A stretch of 58,468 nucleotides of DNA from Bacteroidota bacterium. Its GTDB lineage: Bacteria; Bacteroidota; Bacteroidia; Bacteroidales; UBA4417. The stretch spans positions 115,689 to 174,156 of the forward strand of contig JACAAZ010000006.1 in the NCBI GenBank assembly GCA_013376995.1, written 5' to 3'. The notes beneath the pieces were generated by a model. It was not told where the DNA came from, made no database searches, and was given only the letters and a program-made list of their open reading frames with translations. Positions 18,044 through 26,437 of the stretch are shown here, in pieces. Made by a program: the position numbers and the translations under genes. Within the stretch, counting starts at the first letter, position 1, and the number at the start of each line of letters is the position of its first letter.

Positions 18044-18283
18044 TTATTCAGAATCCTTAGCCTTTAGGATACCTGTTTTCTTAGTTCCATAGAATAAACC
18101 AAGAGCAACAAGTACACTAAGGCCGCCGTCAAGCGGGGCAGTGTTGCTGGGATTCTGATTGCCTGTCTGGCCATGACCTGTTGTAGGAGGATGAGGCGGT
18201 TCCTGGGCAAAAGCAGAAGGTGCGGTTGCAAGAAGAGCCAGTAACAAGCCTGTGATTAGCAAAATTTGGCGAATATGTTTCAT
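18044..18283 (-). CDS. Small exported protein with PID-CTERM-like sorting tail
   Basis: A 79-residue protein. Residues 1-26 are a signal peptide (basic start, long leucine-rich core, AFA cleavage site). A short Pro/Gly/Asn-rich linker follows. The tail reads APLDGGLSVLVALGLFYGTK and then a basic end: a P-(I/L)-D-G-G motif, a short hydrophobic stretch ending in YG, then KK. That is the layout of the PID-CTERM sorting signal that I know from Bacteroidota annotation. The mature protein would be only about 20 residues before the tail, so it may serve as a small membrane or surface peptide. It starts 38 bases after the T9SS gene and ends at a terminator, so the two form an operon. Function unknown. 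Confidence 0.75.
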   Translation of the reverse strand: MKHIRQILLITGLLLALLATAPSAFAQEPPHPPTTGHGQTGNQNPSNTAPLDGGLSVLVALGLFYGTKKTGILKAKDSE

Positions 18284-18321
18284 AGTTGGGAGTTTTTTTC
18301 TTTTGCAGATTGTACCTTGAA

Positions 18322-21276
18322 TTAGCGAACAACGACTTTTTGGTTGGCAACACCCTGGGTGCTCCGGATGCTTACAATGTAAACACCGGGATAGGTCATC
18401 GGGATCCTTACGGAATTGCTGGAAACCAATGTCACAGAGTTAATTGTCCTTCCCATCATATCCGAAATATATAAAGTACCGGTTAATGGTAGCTTGCTGG
18501 AGATGTTCAGGATTTGATTACTGACATACACGGAATAATCGCTGGCTTTTAGCTCGTTAACTGAGTTTGCACTTTTGAAGCTGAGGGAGAATCGATCGCT
18601 GGCGTCTCCATCTTCAGAAGTAAAACTGTACTGCTTAACCTCGCTCAGGTTAGTAACCGTACCTGTTTTTTTGTCGCTGAGGATAACTGTAAGGTTGGAG
18701 GCCAGGTTAGCGGAAAGCAGTTCGATGCTGAAGGATGATGCCTCATTCTTCACAAATCCCAGGTTAATGGAGCTAATGTCAGAGATAGCTGGAAGCGTAT
18801 TGGTGCTCAGGTTTTCATTGCCTTGAACTGAATAGAATTTTGGAGCATAGCCGGCAAGGAAATGGGAATCATACTGACTGTCAAATCCTGCAGTAGCCTG
18901 CTCGTTTATTTTAATAATGCTCTTTTGAGCAGTATTGTTTTCAAGGTCGTGGGCGATGAGTGTAATGGCATCTTCAGAGTTTTTGTACCATGACTGGCTG
19001 CTGTGTAACCTTGAAGCGGCAGGGATGTTAAGTGAGCCGGATGTATTCGGATTTGTTACCTGAACCATGAAACCGTTCATTGCCGGAATGATACCATTAG
19101 GGGATACATCTGCATAGCTGGCAGAGGCTTCATCCCATACTTTTGCTGTAGCAGCAATATGACTTAATGACCATGACGGGCTGTCATTCCATTTGAGAGC
19201 AGACGCAAACGGATTTCCAAGCAGGTTCCAGCCGTGGTTCGCGTTGCTGGTATTATTGGACAAACTGCCCATGCTTACATCAACTGATGCGGGAGTTCCG
19301 CTGAAGCTTTTGGTGGAAGCATTTTGATAGGCAACAAGGTAACCTTTACCTGAAGTAAATGTATTGTCAAATTCAGGATTCCAGGTTCCGGAAAAGAGTT
19401 TGCAATTAATCCAGTTATTGGTGGATTCACTCCAGCTGTAAAAGTCTTCACCGGCTAACGGAGGATTGGATACGAATCCAGGTTGGATAGCCTGAGAGGT
19501 TACAGGAGAAGATAAAAGGTGCCATCCATGAATTGCATCACCCCAGGCTCCGATATACCTTTCAATAGATACAGTTCCACTGATAGTGAGGTATTCATTC
19601 CCAAGTATGCTTCCTGTGCCAGTAGCATTGGATTGAATTGTGAAATTATGGCAGGAGCCTGTCTTGATTGCTGAAAGCGTTGGATAATTCACTAATCCGG
19701 CAGGAATTGTTACATCAGTAATAGAACCGGGAAGCCCGTTGCTCCAGTTGCCGGCAACGGTCCAGTCATCACTTACAGCTCCTGTCCAGGTGGAAGTTGC
19801 AGGGTAGGCGATTGTTAGAACACCGCTTACATTTGTAGTCCCATCCCAGAATCCTCCGTTGAAGCCACCATATTGATAAGGGCTTGTTCCTAACTGGAAG
19901 CGGGAAGCGTAGTAGTATGTTCCTGTACCGCTGATCTCAGCCCCGAGGTTAAGCCTGAATTCATCGTTGTTACCGGATTCTCCGAAATAAGGAGCAGCAA
20001 CCCAATGAGTCCAGGTATTTGGGTTTGTATTTTCAGTGCTATAGCCAATCCAGGCTTGAACGCCTGAACCCTGTCCGGGGCTATTGGTGACGCCACCTTC
20101 AAAGGCTTGCGCATAAACAAAAAATTCCTGGCCGGGTTGAATATTACCGTTTGGAGGCCATTGGAGGTTTGCCCAATCGAATGAAGGAGGTGCTGCTGTG
20201 GTTACTGTTACAGTCCATACTTTTTGAGTAGATGCTTCGCTTGTAACTGTATAAGTAACAGATGAAGTGAAATCGCGGGATACTCCGCTGGCAGGGTTAA
20301 TGCCGGCACCGGCAGAAACTGTGATGGCCGGGGTCAAGGCAGTAAGGGACGTGCCATAAGCTACTTCGATATTCACTGTAGCTGCCAGTGTGTTAATGCT
20401 GGCTGCACCTGTTTGTTCTGGAAGAGTGAAAGTAAGGATCTCAGCCTGTGTGCTAAGACCATTGACAGTATATGAACTGGAGGAACTGCTCTTGATGGTA
20501 TAAAGGTCAAAGTCGGATGTTATTCCACTGACTGTCGAGCTGAAAGCGTAATATTTTACTTCGGCGCCGGGGCTTTGTCCGGGGATAGTCGCTGTTCCTG
20601 AGTTGCCACTCATGCTAAAAGTGGTTAATCCTGAAGTAGCCCAATTATTGGTTGTGTAACGCAGGTAGAATATTTCTTCAGCAGCAGGTGCGGCAGAGGA
20701 AGTCAAGGTTATCACTGCAGCAGCGTTGGCAGGTACGCTCGAAGGTACTGACAAAGAAGAAAGAGCCACCGGTGATGCACTGGTTTCCATGAAGATAGCC
20801 CGGGTGCTGGCATAGCCATTATCTTGCCAGTTCATGGTGTACCATTTGCCATTGGTGACCGTAATCTGGTTATCAGCACCATTTTGAAATGTGTACCCTT
20901 GTAAAGTATTCATGCTCACATTAGTACCTTTCCAGGTGTTGTTCCAGGGGCTGTTACTTGGGCCACTACTGAAAACGAAAGCATAGCTTCCCCCAACTAA
21001 GTCACCACCCGTAGCTGCCACGCTGAAAATAGTTTGCCAGCGGGGTGTTCCGGTCAAGATTTTGGTGACTCTTCCACCACTAACCTGAGTATAGCTGGCC
21101 AGGGCAAGGGTTGAAGGGGGATTGGCCCATCCGTTCCATCCGCCGGGCATATTCAGTCCTTCTGGTTGCCATATATCAGCAAAGGCTGAAGATTCACCAG
21201 CAAATACTCCGGAAAAGAACAGAACGAGTATTGCAAAGCACTGCAGCAATAGTTTTGATTTGTAAAAAGTTTTCAT
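18322..21276 (-). CDS. T9SS-secreted multidomain protein, possibly carbohydrate-binding
   Basis: A 984-residue exported protein. Signal peptide about 1-33 (cut after SAFA). An N-terminal module (about 34-170) is rich in Trp and Gly (MPGGWNGW, SPWNNTWKGTN), and another beta-rich domain (about 175-270) follows; their look resembles E-set or starch-binding-type modules of secreted glycan-active proteins. Residues about 275-365 resemble a DUF5018-type beta domain (VEVAYGTSLTALTPAITVSA-like core). The region about 370-495 has a second Trp-rich module. The last 80 residues (about 905-984) form a type A T9SS tail with TLYISDMMGRTI, PGVYIVSIRS and a final QKVVVR. No catalytic domain is visible. The protein should cross the outer membrane by T9SS and be cleaved at the tail. 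Confidence 0.8.
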   Translation of the reverse strand: MKTFYKSKLLLQCFAILVLFFSGVFAGESSAFADIWQPEGLNMPGGWNGWANPPSTLALASYTQVSGGRVTKILTGTPRWQTIFSVAATGGDLVGGSYAFVFSSGPSNSPWNNTWKGTNVSMNTLQGYTFQNGADNQITVTNGKWYTMNWQDNGYASTRAIFMETSASPVALSSLSVPSSVPANAAAVITLTSSAAPAAEEIFYLRYTTNNWATSGLTTFSMSGNSGTATIPGQSPGAEVKYYAFSSTVSGITSDFDLYTIKSSSSSSYTVNGLSTQAEILTFTLPEQTGAASINTLAATVNIEVAYGTSLTALTPAITVSAGAGINPASGVSRDFTSSVTYTVTSEASTQKVWTVTVTTAAPPSFDWANLQWPPNGNIQPGQEFFVYAQAFEGGVTNSPGQGSGVQAWIGYSTENTNPNTWTHWVAAPYFGESGNNDEFRLNLGAEISGTGTYYYASRFQLGTSPYQYGGFNGGFWDGTTNVSGVLTIAYPATSTWTGAVSDDWTVAGNWSNGLPGSITDVTIPAGLVNYPTLSAIKTGSCHNFTIQSNATGTGSILGNEYLTISGTVSIERYIGAWGDAIHGWHLLSSPVTSQAIQPGFVSNPPLAGEDFYSWSESTNNWINCKLFSGTWNPEFDNTFTSGKGYLVAYQNASTKSFSGTPASVDVSMGSLSNNTSNANHGWNLLGNPFASALKWNDSPSWSLSHIAATAKVWDEASASYADVSPNGIIPAMNGFMVQVTNPNTSGSLNIPAASRLHSSQSWYKNSEDAITLIAHDLENNTAQKSIIKINEQATAGFDSQYDSHFLAGYAPKFYSVQGNENLSTNTLPAISDISSINLGFVKNEASSFSIELLSANLASNLTVILSDKKTGTVTNLSEVKQYSFTSEDGDASDRFSLSFKSANSVNELKASDYSVYVSNQILNISSKLPLTGTLYISDMMGRTINSVTLVSSNSVRIPMTYPGVYIVSIRSTQGVANQKVVVR

Positions 21277-21347
21277 CCGTTAATAATTTTGGGTTTTTGG
21301 GTTTTGAACAGTTGACCAGGTATTCTTTTCGAGATTGCAACGAATAA

Positions 21348-21355
21348 CAAATTTA
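21348..21355 (-). promoter_or_regulatory. Candidate -7 box for the T9SS/PID-CTERM unit
   Basis: Minus-strand TAAATTTG matches TAnnTTTG, 71 bases upstream of the start at 21276. The -33 region has no clear TTG. Confidence 0.45.
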
Positions 21356-21970
21356 TAAAAGAAGGCTATACTTGCAGGCTTGCGGATCCTCTCCCGAAAG
21401 GGTATTCAAGCATTTTGCCCGGGAATATGGCCTCTGCAATGCATTCCTGTTTTTTGTCAAAGAAAAGCCGGAACTATGGGGAAATGCAGATAATCAAATA
21501 TTTACAAGTGAATTACTATGTTTGAATTAATGTATTTTCATTCGACAACATCTAAAATAGGCTGCTAAATTTCGATTAAACAAAGTAGTTCGATTTCAGG
21601 AAGTCGGACAACTTTTTGAAATTCAGCTATTAAGTACGAATGGTACTATATAGATACGAAGAACCAAGCAGGTAGCTATTAGGTGTGTTTAAGTGTTAAC
21701 AGTAAATGATTTAATAATCAGAATAACAGCAATATATAAATTGTCAGAGTTCGATAATCCTTAGTTTTAAGGCTCTTATACAGCTATTCTAATCTGAAAT
21801 TGGTAAATTAATACTGAATTTGAAGTGATTAATAACTTCAGTGTTATGGGGATGTAAAGCTTTAAGGTAATATAAAAGATTGAAAATTAGTGTTTTAAAT
21901 AAATAATCGCCTCACCTGGAAATAAGAATTCCATGTGAAGACGTTCAGGAACGATAAAAAACGGGTTTGA
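21356..21970. other. Long noncoding gap
   Basis: About 615 bases with stop codons in all frames and high A+T. Small features only: a tight hairpin CCC-GAAA-GGG near 21393-21402 and a GTAC-GAATG-GTAC palindrome near 21634-21646. A plus-strand TATGTTTG at 21517-21524 has no gene downstream. I see no tRNA, riboswitch or convincing small RNA. Confidence 0.5.
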
Positions 21971-22312
21971 TCAGGATTGATATTCTTTCTTAAATTCTGT
22001 TAGTTCTTTCGCCAGGATGGGGATCCCCTCGTTTAGTGCATCCAGTAATTCATTTAAACCGGTCCCGTCTTTTTCTTTTCCCTTGAATTCCAGTTTGCGG
22101 GCAACTTCTGCCATCTCTGCCGACATATACGTTACCTCACCTTTCAGGCTATGGGCATGATTATCGATCTTTGAAAAATCCATCTCCAGGATATCTGACT
22201 GAAGATCTTTCAATCTGCCAGGATATTGTTCCAGGAACATGTCTATGACCTGAACAACTATTTCCTTGTCATAGTACTTCATGTTATCCGTGAATTTTTC
22301 TTTGTCTAACAT
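21971..22312 (-). CDS. Stand-alone HPt phosphotransfer protein
   Basis: A 113-residue, all-helical histidine phosphotransfer protein. The phospho-accepting histidine is H54 in NHAHSLKGE, the standard HPt motif (xHxxKG). Such proteins shuttle phosphate between receiver domains of hybrid kinases and final response regulators. It has no other domain. It lies 196 bases downstream of the dTDP-rhamnose reductase gene on the same strand, separated by a heptamer repeat array. Two hybrid kinases in this window (34538-37699 and 49697-51811) end in receivers without HPt, and two lone receiver proteins are present, so it is a candidate link between them; this is inference from context. Confidence 0.9.
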   Translation of the reverse strand: MLDKEKFTDNMKYYDKEIVVQVIDMFLEQYPGRLKDLQSDILEMDFSKIDNHAHSLKGEVTYMSAEMAEVARKLEFKGKEKDGTGLNELLDALNEGIPILAKELTEFKKEYQS

Positions 22313-22386
22313 GTGAGTTGGATAATTACTGTAAAAATAACGATTTTAATTCAGATTAAAGGATGAGTAAAATGGAACGCTGAATA

Positions 22387-22418
22387 CGCGGATGAAAGTC
22401 CGCGGATTAAACGGATTT
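22387..22418. repeat. Hairpin-bearing dispersed-repeat remnant
   Basis: CGCGGA (22387-22392), loop TGAAAG, TCCGCG (22399-22404) form a perfect 6-bp stem, followed by GATTAAACGGATTT. It resembles the CGCAGAT-type remnant at 2721-2743. No T-run follows on either strand, so it is not a good terminator. Confidence 0.4.
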
Positions 22419-22430
22419 ACTCTCTATTTT

Positions 22431-22486
22431 CTGCTTCATGCCCGCTGCCCACTGCCTCCTGCTTCCTGCCTCCCGCTTCCTGCCAA
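22431..22486. repeat. Degenerate heptamer tandem array, about eight units
   Basis: Successive 7-mers read CTGCTTC, ATGCCCG, CTGCCCA, CTGCCTC, CTGCTTC, CTGCCTC, CCGCTTC, CTGCCAA. The core is CTGCYTC. It lies just downstream of the stop at 22509 and upstream of the HPt gene. On the minus strand it is a purine-rich G/A run (GGCAGGA type). Confidence 0.8.
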
Positions 22487-22508
22487 CTCATAGCAAATCC
22501 ATCTGCAT

Positions 22509-23372
22509 TTAACCAGCACCTAATCTTCGTATGCAATCCTTCAAACTATCTCTCCAGTAAGGAATTTCTATTCCAAAGGTCTCTTTAATTTTTTGTTTAT
22601 CAAGTACACTGTAGAACGGTGGTACTGCAGGTCTTGGGTAATCCTTTGATTCTATAGAATTTACTATGCAGTTTATTCCTGAAAGTTCAATAATAGCTTT
22701 GGCAAAATCGTACCAGCTTGCTACACCTTCGTTTGAATAATGGAAGATCTGCACACCCTTTATTTCTTTAGCTGCAGGAAGAATTTCAAGGATCATTTTT
22801 GCAAGGTCATGCGCATAAGTGGGCGTACCTGTCTGGTCGAACACAACGTTGAGTTTGCCTCTTTCAGCCCCATACTTCATAATAGTTTTAACGAAATTGT
22901 TGCCAAATGCGGAGTAAAGCCAGGATGTGCGAATTACAAGTGCCCTGGATGCATGCTTCAGCACTTCCTGTTCTCCTGCGAATTTGCTTTTCGCATAAAC
23001 GGACACGGGTTGGGTCGGAGCTGTTTCTTTCAATGGTAAATAAACCTTGCCGTCAAAAACATAGTCTGTTGAAATATGAACCAGCAGGATGTTATGTTTT
23101 TTTGCTGCTTTTGCAAGGTTAGCAGGTGCTGTAGCATTTACCCTGAAGGCAGATTCTTCATCGGTTTCAGCCTTATCGACGGCAGTATATGCGGCACAAT
23201 TAATGATCACTTCGGGCTGGTCGGCAGCGACAAAGGCATTTACTGTTTTGGCATCAGTGATATCAAGTTCTTCAACGTCGGTGAAGAGAAACCTGTAATC
23301 GGGGTATTTGAGGGCCAGTTCCTTTAACTCGTTTCCAAGTTGTCCTTTGGCCCCAGTAACCAGTATCTTCAT
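22509..23372 (-). CDS. rfbD: dTDP-4-dehydrorhamnose reductase
   Basis: Reduces dTDP-4-keto-L-rhamnose to dTDP-L-rhamnose, the last step of the dTDP-rhamnose pathway. The 287-residue protein starts with a Rossmann motif GAKGQLG, then INCAAYTAVDKAE, STDYVFDG, and the catalytic YAKSKFAGE (Tyr-x3-Lys), all typical of RmlD. It follows uxs by 12 bases and is co-transcribed with it. rfbA, rfbB and rfbC are not in the window. The product would feed the exopolysaccharide locus encoded on the opposite strand. Confidence 0.93.
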   Translation of the reverse strand: MKILVTGAKGQLGNELKELALKYPDYRFLFTDVEELDITDAKTVNAFVAADQPEVIINCAAYTAVDKAETDEESAFRVNATAPANLAKAAKKHNILLVHISTDYVFDGKVYLPLKETAPTQPVSVYAKSKFAGEQEVLKHASRALVIRTSWLYSAFGNNFVKTIMKYGAERGKLNVVFDQTGTPTYAHDLAKMILEILPAAKEIKGVQIFHYSNEGVASWYDFAKAIIELSGINCIVNSIESKDYPRPAVPPFYSVLDKQKIKETFGIEIPYWRDSLKDCIRRLGAG

Positions 23373-23384
23373 GTCAAATCTTAA

Positions 23385-24323
23385 TTAAATAATCGAGTCA
23401 AAGTAACCGATGGTTTTAACAAGACCTTCTTCGAGTGGAATCTTAGGAGACCAACCTAATTCCTTTTTTGCCAGTTCAATGTTGGGTTGTCTTTGCATTG
23501 GGTCATCAGAGGGCAGGGGCATATGGATGATCTTTGACTTTGAATTTGTAAGCCTGATCACCATTTCGGCCAGTTGCAGTATGGTGAATTCACCCGGGTT
23601 GCCAATATTTACTGGTCCTGTAAATTCTTCACCAGAGGCCATCATGCGGATCATTCCTTCAACAAGGTCATCCACATACTGAAAGCTCCGTGTCTGGCTC
23701 CCATCTCCATAAATAGTAATATCCTGTCCCTGCAGTGCCTGGACAATAAAGTTGGAAACTACCCTTCCATCGTTGGGATGCATGCGTGGCCCATAAGTGT
23801 TGAAGATCCTGATGATCTTGATCCTCACATTGTTCTGTTTGTGATAATTCACAAAAAGTGTTTCAGCGGCCCTTTTGCCTTCGTCATAACAGGCTCTTTC
23901 ACCTATTGGGTTCACATGGCCCCAATAAGTTTCAACCTGGGGATGTACCAGGGGATCACCATACACTTCGCTGGTTGATGCCTGCAGGATCTTTGCCCGG
24001 ATGCGCTTTGCCAGACCCAGCATATTGATGGCTCCCATCACTGAAGTTTTGATGGTCTTAATAGCATTGTACTGGTAATGAACAGGAGATGCAGGGCAAG
24101 CAAGGTTGTAGATTTCATCCACTTCGATAAAGAAAGGCATGGTAACATCGTGCCGGATCAATTCGAAATAAGGATTGTCGAGCAGATGAACGATGTTTCG
24201 CTTCTGCCCTGTAAAATAATTGTCGAGGCAAACCACTTCGTGACCATCGTTGAGAAGCCTTTCACAAAGATGAGATCCTACGAATCCTGCTCCTCCTGTA
24301 ACTAGTACCTTTTTCCTGATCAT
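23385..24323 (-). CDS. uxs: UDP-glucuronate decarboxylase (UDP-xylose synthase)
   Basis: Extended short-chain dehydrogenase that converts UDP-glucuronate to UDP-xylose and carbon dioxide. The 312-residue protein has [10 protein letters not shown], the UXS-typical [13 protein letters not shown], the catalytic serine in STSEVYGDP, and YDEGKR as the Tyr-x3-Lys pair. Its substrate is made by the neighbouring ugd gene product. An 11-bp hairpin lies in its leader, so it may be read partly by its own promoter or by read-through from ugd. Confidence 0.92.
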   Translation of the reverse strand: MIRKKVLVTGGAGFVGSHLCERLLNDGHEVVCLDNYFTGQKRNIVHLLDNPYFELIRHDVTMPFFIEVDEIYNLACPASPVHYQYNAIKTIKTSVMGAINMLGLAKRIRAKILQASTSEVYGDPLVHPQVETYWGHVNPIGERACYDEGKRAAETLFVNYHKQNNVRIKIIRIFNTYGPRMHPNDGRVVSNFIVQALQGQDITIYGDGSQTRSFQYVDDLVEGMIRMMASGEEFTGPVNIGNPGEFTILQLAEMVIRLTNSKSKIIHMPLPSDDPMQRQPNIELAKKELGWSPKIPLEEGLVKTIGYFDSII

Positions 24324-24344
24324 AGATTTTGTTATTGGAAAAGT

Positions 24345-24381
24345 AAAAACCTAACAGTCCTGTGTTGACGGTTAGGTTTTT
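24345..24381 (-). terminator. Terminator-like hairpin between ugd and uxs
   Basis: A perfect 11-bp inverted repeat: AAAAACCTAAC (24345-24355), 15-base loop, GTTAGGTTTTT (24371-24381). It has A- and T-runs at both ends and begins 20 bases after the ugd stop. It should reduce ugd transcripts entering uxs and rfbD; it could equally stabilise the 3' end. Confidence 0.75.
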
Positions 24382-24401
24382 CACTTTATAAACGTTCAAA
24401 A

Positions 24402-25727
24402 TTAATTAGTTGTGTCAACACCAATGCAAAAGTAGGTGAATCCTTTGCGTTTCATTTCCGGTAACTCATAAATGTTCCTTCCGTCGAATACTAGAGGTTC
24501 CTTCAGAAGTTTACGAACAATATTGAAATTCGGGAATTTGAATTCCGGCCATTCAGTTACAAGTACCAGGCAATCTGCATCAATTAAAGCTTCATACTGA
24601 TCTTCGGAGAATTCAATGGTATCTCCAAGAATACGTTTGGCTTCGTGCATTGCAACAGGGTCATAGGCTTTTACATGGGCACCTGCTTCCTTGAACTTTT
24701 CAATTAGGACAAGAGATGGGGCTTCGCGCATATCATCGGTTTGTGGTTTGAAGGAAAGCCCCCACAAAGCGATGGTCTTACCTTTGATATTCCCGTTGAA
24801 ATATTTCATCACCTTATTGTACATCACGGCTTTCTGATCGTAATTTACTTCCTCAACAGCCTGGAGTACGCGAAGGTTGTACTTATAGTCTTGTGCAGTG
24901 TGTATCAAAGCTTTTACATCTTTTGGGAAGCATGATCCACCATAACCAATACCAGGATAAATAAACTTGTTACCGATACGTGAATCGGAACCGATTCCCT
25001 TACGGACCATATTGATATCAGCACCTACGATTTCGCAAAGGTTTGCTATGTCGTTCATGAAACTGATTTTGGTGGCAAGCATGGAGTTTGCAGCATATTT
25101 AGTCATTTCTGCTGAAACGATATCCATGAAAATAACCGGGTGTCCATTGAGTGTAAATGGTTTGTAGAGGCTTTTCATAAGTTCTTCAGCCCTGGTTGAA
25201 TCGAGACCTACTACAATGCGGTCGGGTTTCAGGAAGTCATCAATAGCTGCGCCTTCTTTGAGGAATTCAGGATTGGATGCAACATCAAATTCGATCTTGG
25301 CACCTCTTTTATCGAGTTCTTCCTGTATGGCTTGTTTCACTTTTTTAGCAGTTCCAACAGGTACTGTGCTTTTTGTGACTATCAACAGGTAATCCTTCAT
25401 ATTACGGCCGCAATCCCTGGCTACGCTGATAACGTATTGCAGGTCAGCACTTCCGTCCTCATCTGGTGGGGTTCCGACTGCGGAGAAAAGCACTTCACAA
25501 TCTTCAAGTGCTTCGGCTATGCTTGTTGTAAAATTGAGTCTTCCTTTTTTCATATTCCTGTGAACCATTTCTTCAAGGCCAGGCTCATAAATAGGAATGA
25601 TTCCATTTTTAAGGTTCTCGATTTTTTTCTGGTCGATATCTACACAAACAACATCAATACCAACCTCGGCAAAACATGTACCGGTCACCAGACCGACATA
25701 ACCGCTTCCAACGATTGCAACTTTCAT
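24402..25727 (-). CDS. ugd: UDP-glucose 6-dehydrogenase
   Basis: Oxidises UDP-glucose to UDP-glucuronate with two NAD+. The 441-residue protein has [14 protein letters not shown] at the N-terminal Rossmann fold, the middle-domain NPEFLKEG motif, and the catalytic cysteine C266 in GGSCFPKDV, then the C-terminal UDP-binding domain ([17 protein letters not shown]). With uxs it gives UDP-glucuronate and UDP-xylose for polymer synthesis. A well-formed promoter lies just upstream. Confidence 0.96.
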   Translation of the reverse strand: MKVAIVGSGYVGLVTGTCFAEVGIDVVCVDIDQKKIENLKNGIIPIYEPGLEEMVHRNMKKGRLNFTTSIAEALEDCEVLFSAVGTPPDEDGSADLQYVISVARDCGRNMKDYLLIVTKSTVPVGTAKKVKQAIQEELDKRGAKIEFDVASNPEFLKEGAAIDDFLKPDRIVVGLDSTRAEELMKSLYKPFTLNGHPVIFMDIVSAEMTKYAANSMLATKISFMNDIANLCEIVGADINMVRKGIGSDSRIGNKFIYPGIGYGGSCFPKDVKALIHTAQDYKYNLRVLQAVEEVNYDQKAVMYNKVMKYFNGNIKGKTIALWGLSFKPQTDDMREAPSLVLIEKFKEAGAHVKAYDPVAMHEAKRILGDTIEFSEDQYEALIDADCLVLVTEWPEFKFPNFNIVRKLLKEPLVFDGRNIYELPEMKRKGFTYFCIGVDTTN

Positions 25728-25757
25728 GTTTAAGAATTTTTGGTGATTTAAGTTTTA

Positions 25758-25788
25758 CAAATATACTTTTTGTTCACGGGTATCAAAA
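25758..25788 (-). promoter_or_regulatory. Bacteroidota-type promoter of ugd
   Basis: On the minus strand TTTTG (25788-25784), an 18-base spacer, then TATATTTG (25765-25758) match the -33 TTG / -7 TAnnTTTG consensus. The -7 box is 30 bases from the ugd start. Confidence 0.65.
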
Positions 25789-25954
25789 GGAATCCAGTTG
25801 AACCTGATCTCTTTCAGTCAGTAATTGATAGCCGATAGCCTTAAAAGTAATAAGGATGTATAGATAATATGTCAATTCTTTAGATAGATAGCCAACAATA
25901 AGAGGGATATCCTTTCATTTCAGCCATCTATTGTATCAATGTATTGCTTCTGCA

Positions 25955-25971
25955 AGTAAAAATTTTTTACT
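25955..25971. promoter_or_regulatory. Perfect 17-base palindrome upstream of the exopolysaccharide operon
   Basis: AGTAAAAA, one central T, TTTTTACT: an 8-bp perfect inverted repeat 65 bases upstream of the first gene of the operon. It could be an operator or, less likely, a weak hairpin. The A/T content makes a chance palindrome possible. Confidence 0.35.
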
Positions 25972-26035
25972 GATTAGTATTACCAATGGAATTGTTAGCT
26001 ATAAATAGATTGATGAATAAACAATAGAATGCATT

Positions 26036-26422
26036 ATGAGAAATACCATTTTAATCATCGACGATGAACAAAGTATCCGCTTGTTGCTCGAGAATTTCCT
26101 TTCAAAGAAGTTCAATATTGTCTGCAAGAGCGATGGGATACAGGCGCTGGAATGGCTGGAAGGTAACCTTCCGGACCTGATCATCTGCGACCTGCAGATG
26201 CCGAACATGGATGGGTATCTTTTCATTGAAAAAGTTAGGGAACGCGGGTTTACAAGGCACACACCCATCATTATGCTTTCAGGAGTTGAAAATTCGAAGG
26301 AAAGGATAAAGTGTTACAGGCTAGGAGCCCAGGATTTTCTTGCTAAGCCTTTTAATCCTGAAGAATTGGGTGAACTTATCGAAAAGAACCTTCACCCTAT
26401 ACATTACGCTGTGAAGTGGTAA
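26036..26422 (+). CDS. Single-domain response regulator (CheY-like receiver)
   Basis: A 128-residue receiver domain with no output domain. The acid pair is in IIDDEQ (D9, D10), the phosphorylated aspartate is D52 in IICDLQMPNMDG, and the conserved lysine is K104 in FLAKPFNPEE. All catalytic positions are intact. It is the first gene of the exopolysaccharide operon and ends 15 bases before the priming transferase gene, whose N-terminus is a degenerate copy of the same fold. Role by inference: a phosphate-dependent partner or switch for the polysaccharide machinery, or a phosphate sink in the relay. Confidence 0.93.
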   Translation: MRNTILIIDDEQSIRLLLENFLSKKFNIVCKSDGIQALEWLEGNLPDLIICDLQMPNMDGYLFIEKVRERGFTRHTPIIMLSGVENSKERIKCYRLGAQDFLAKPFNPEELGELIEKNLHPIHYAVKW

Positions 26423-26437
26423 TTTCCCAAATGATGA

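Larger units (their letters stand above)
25728..26035. other. Divergent intergenic region between ugd and the exopolysaccharide operon
   Basis: A 308-base AT-rich gap between divergent units. It holds the ugd promoter at its left end and a 17-base palindrome near its right end. I could not find an exact TAnnTTTG box on the plus strand for the operon starting at 26036. Confidence 0.7.

Noticed and set aside
21517-21524. Plus-strand TATGTTTG in the long gap, as a small-RNA promoter.
   Set aside because: No terminator or conserved structure follows on the plus strand.
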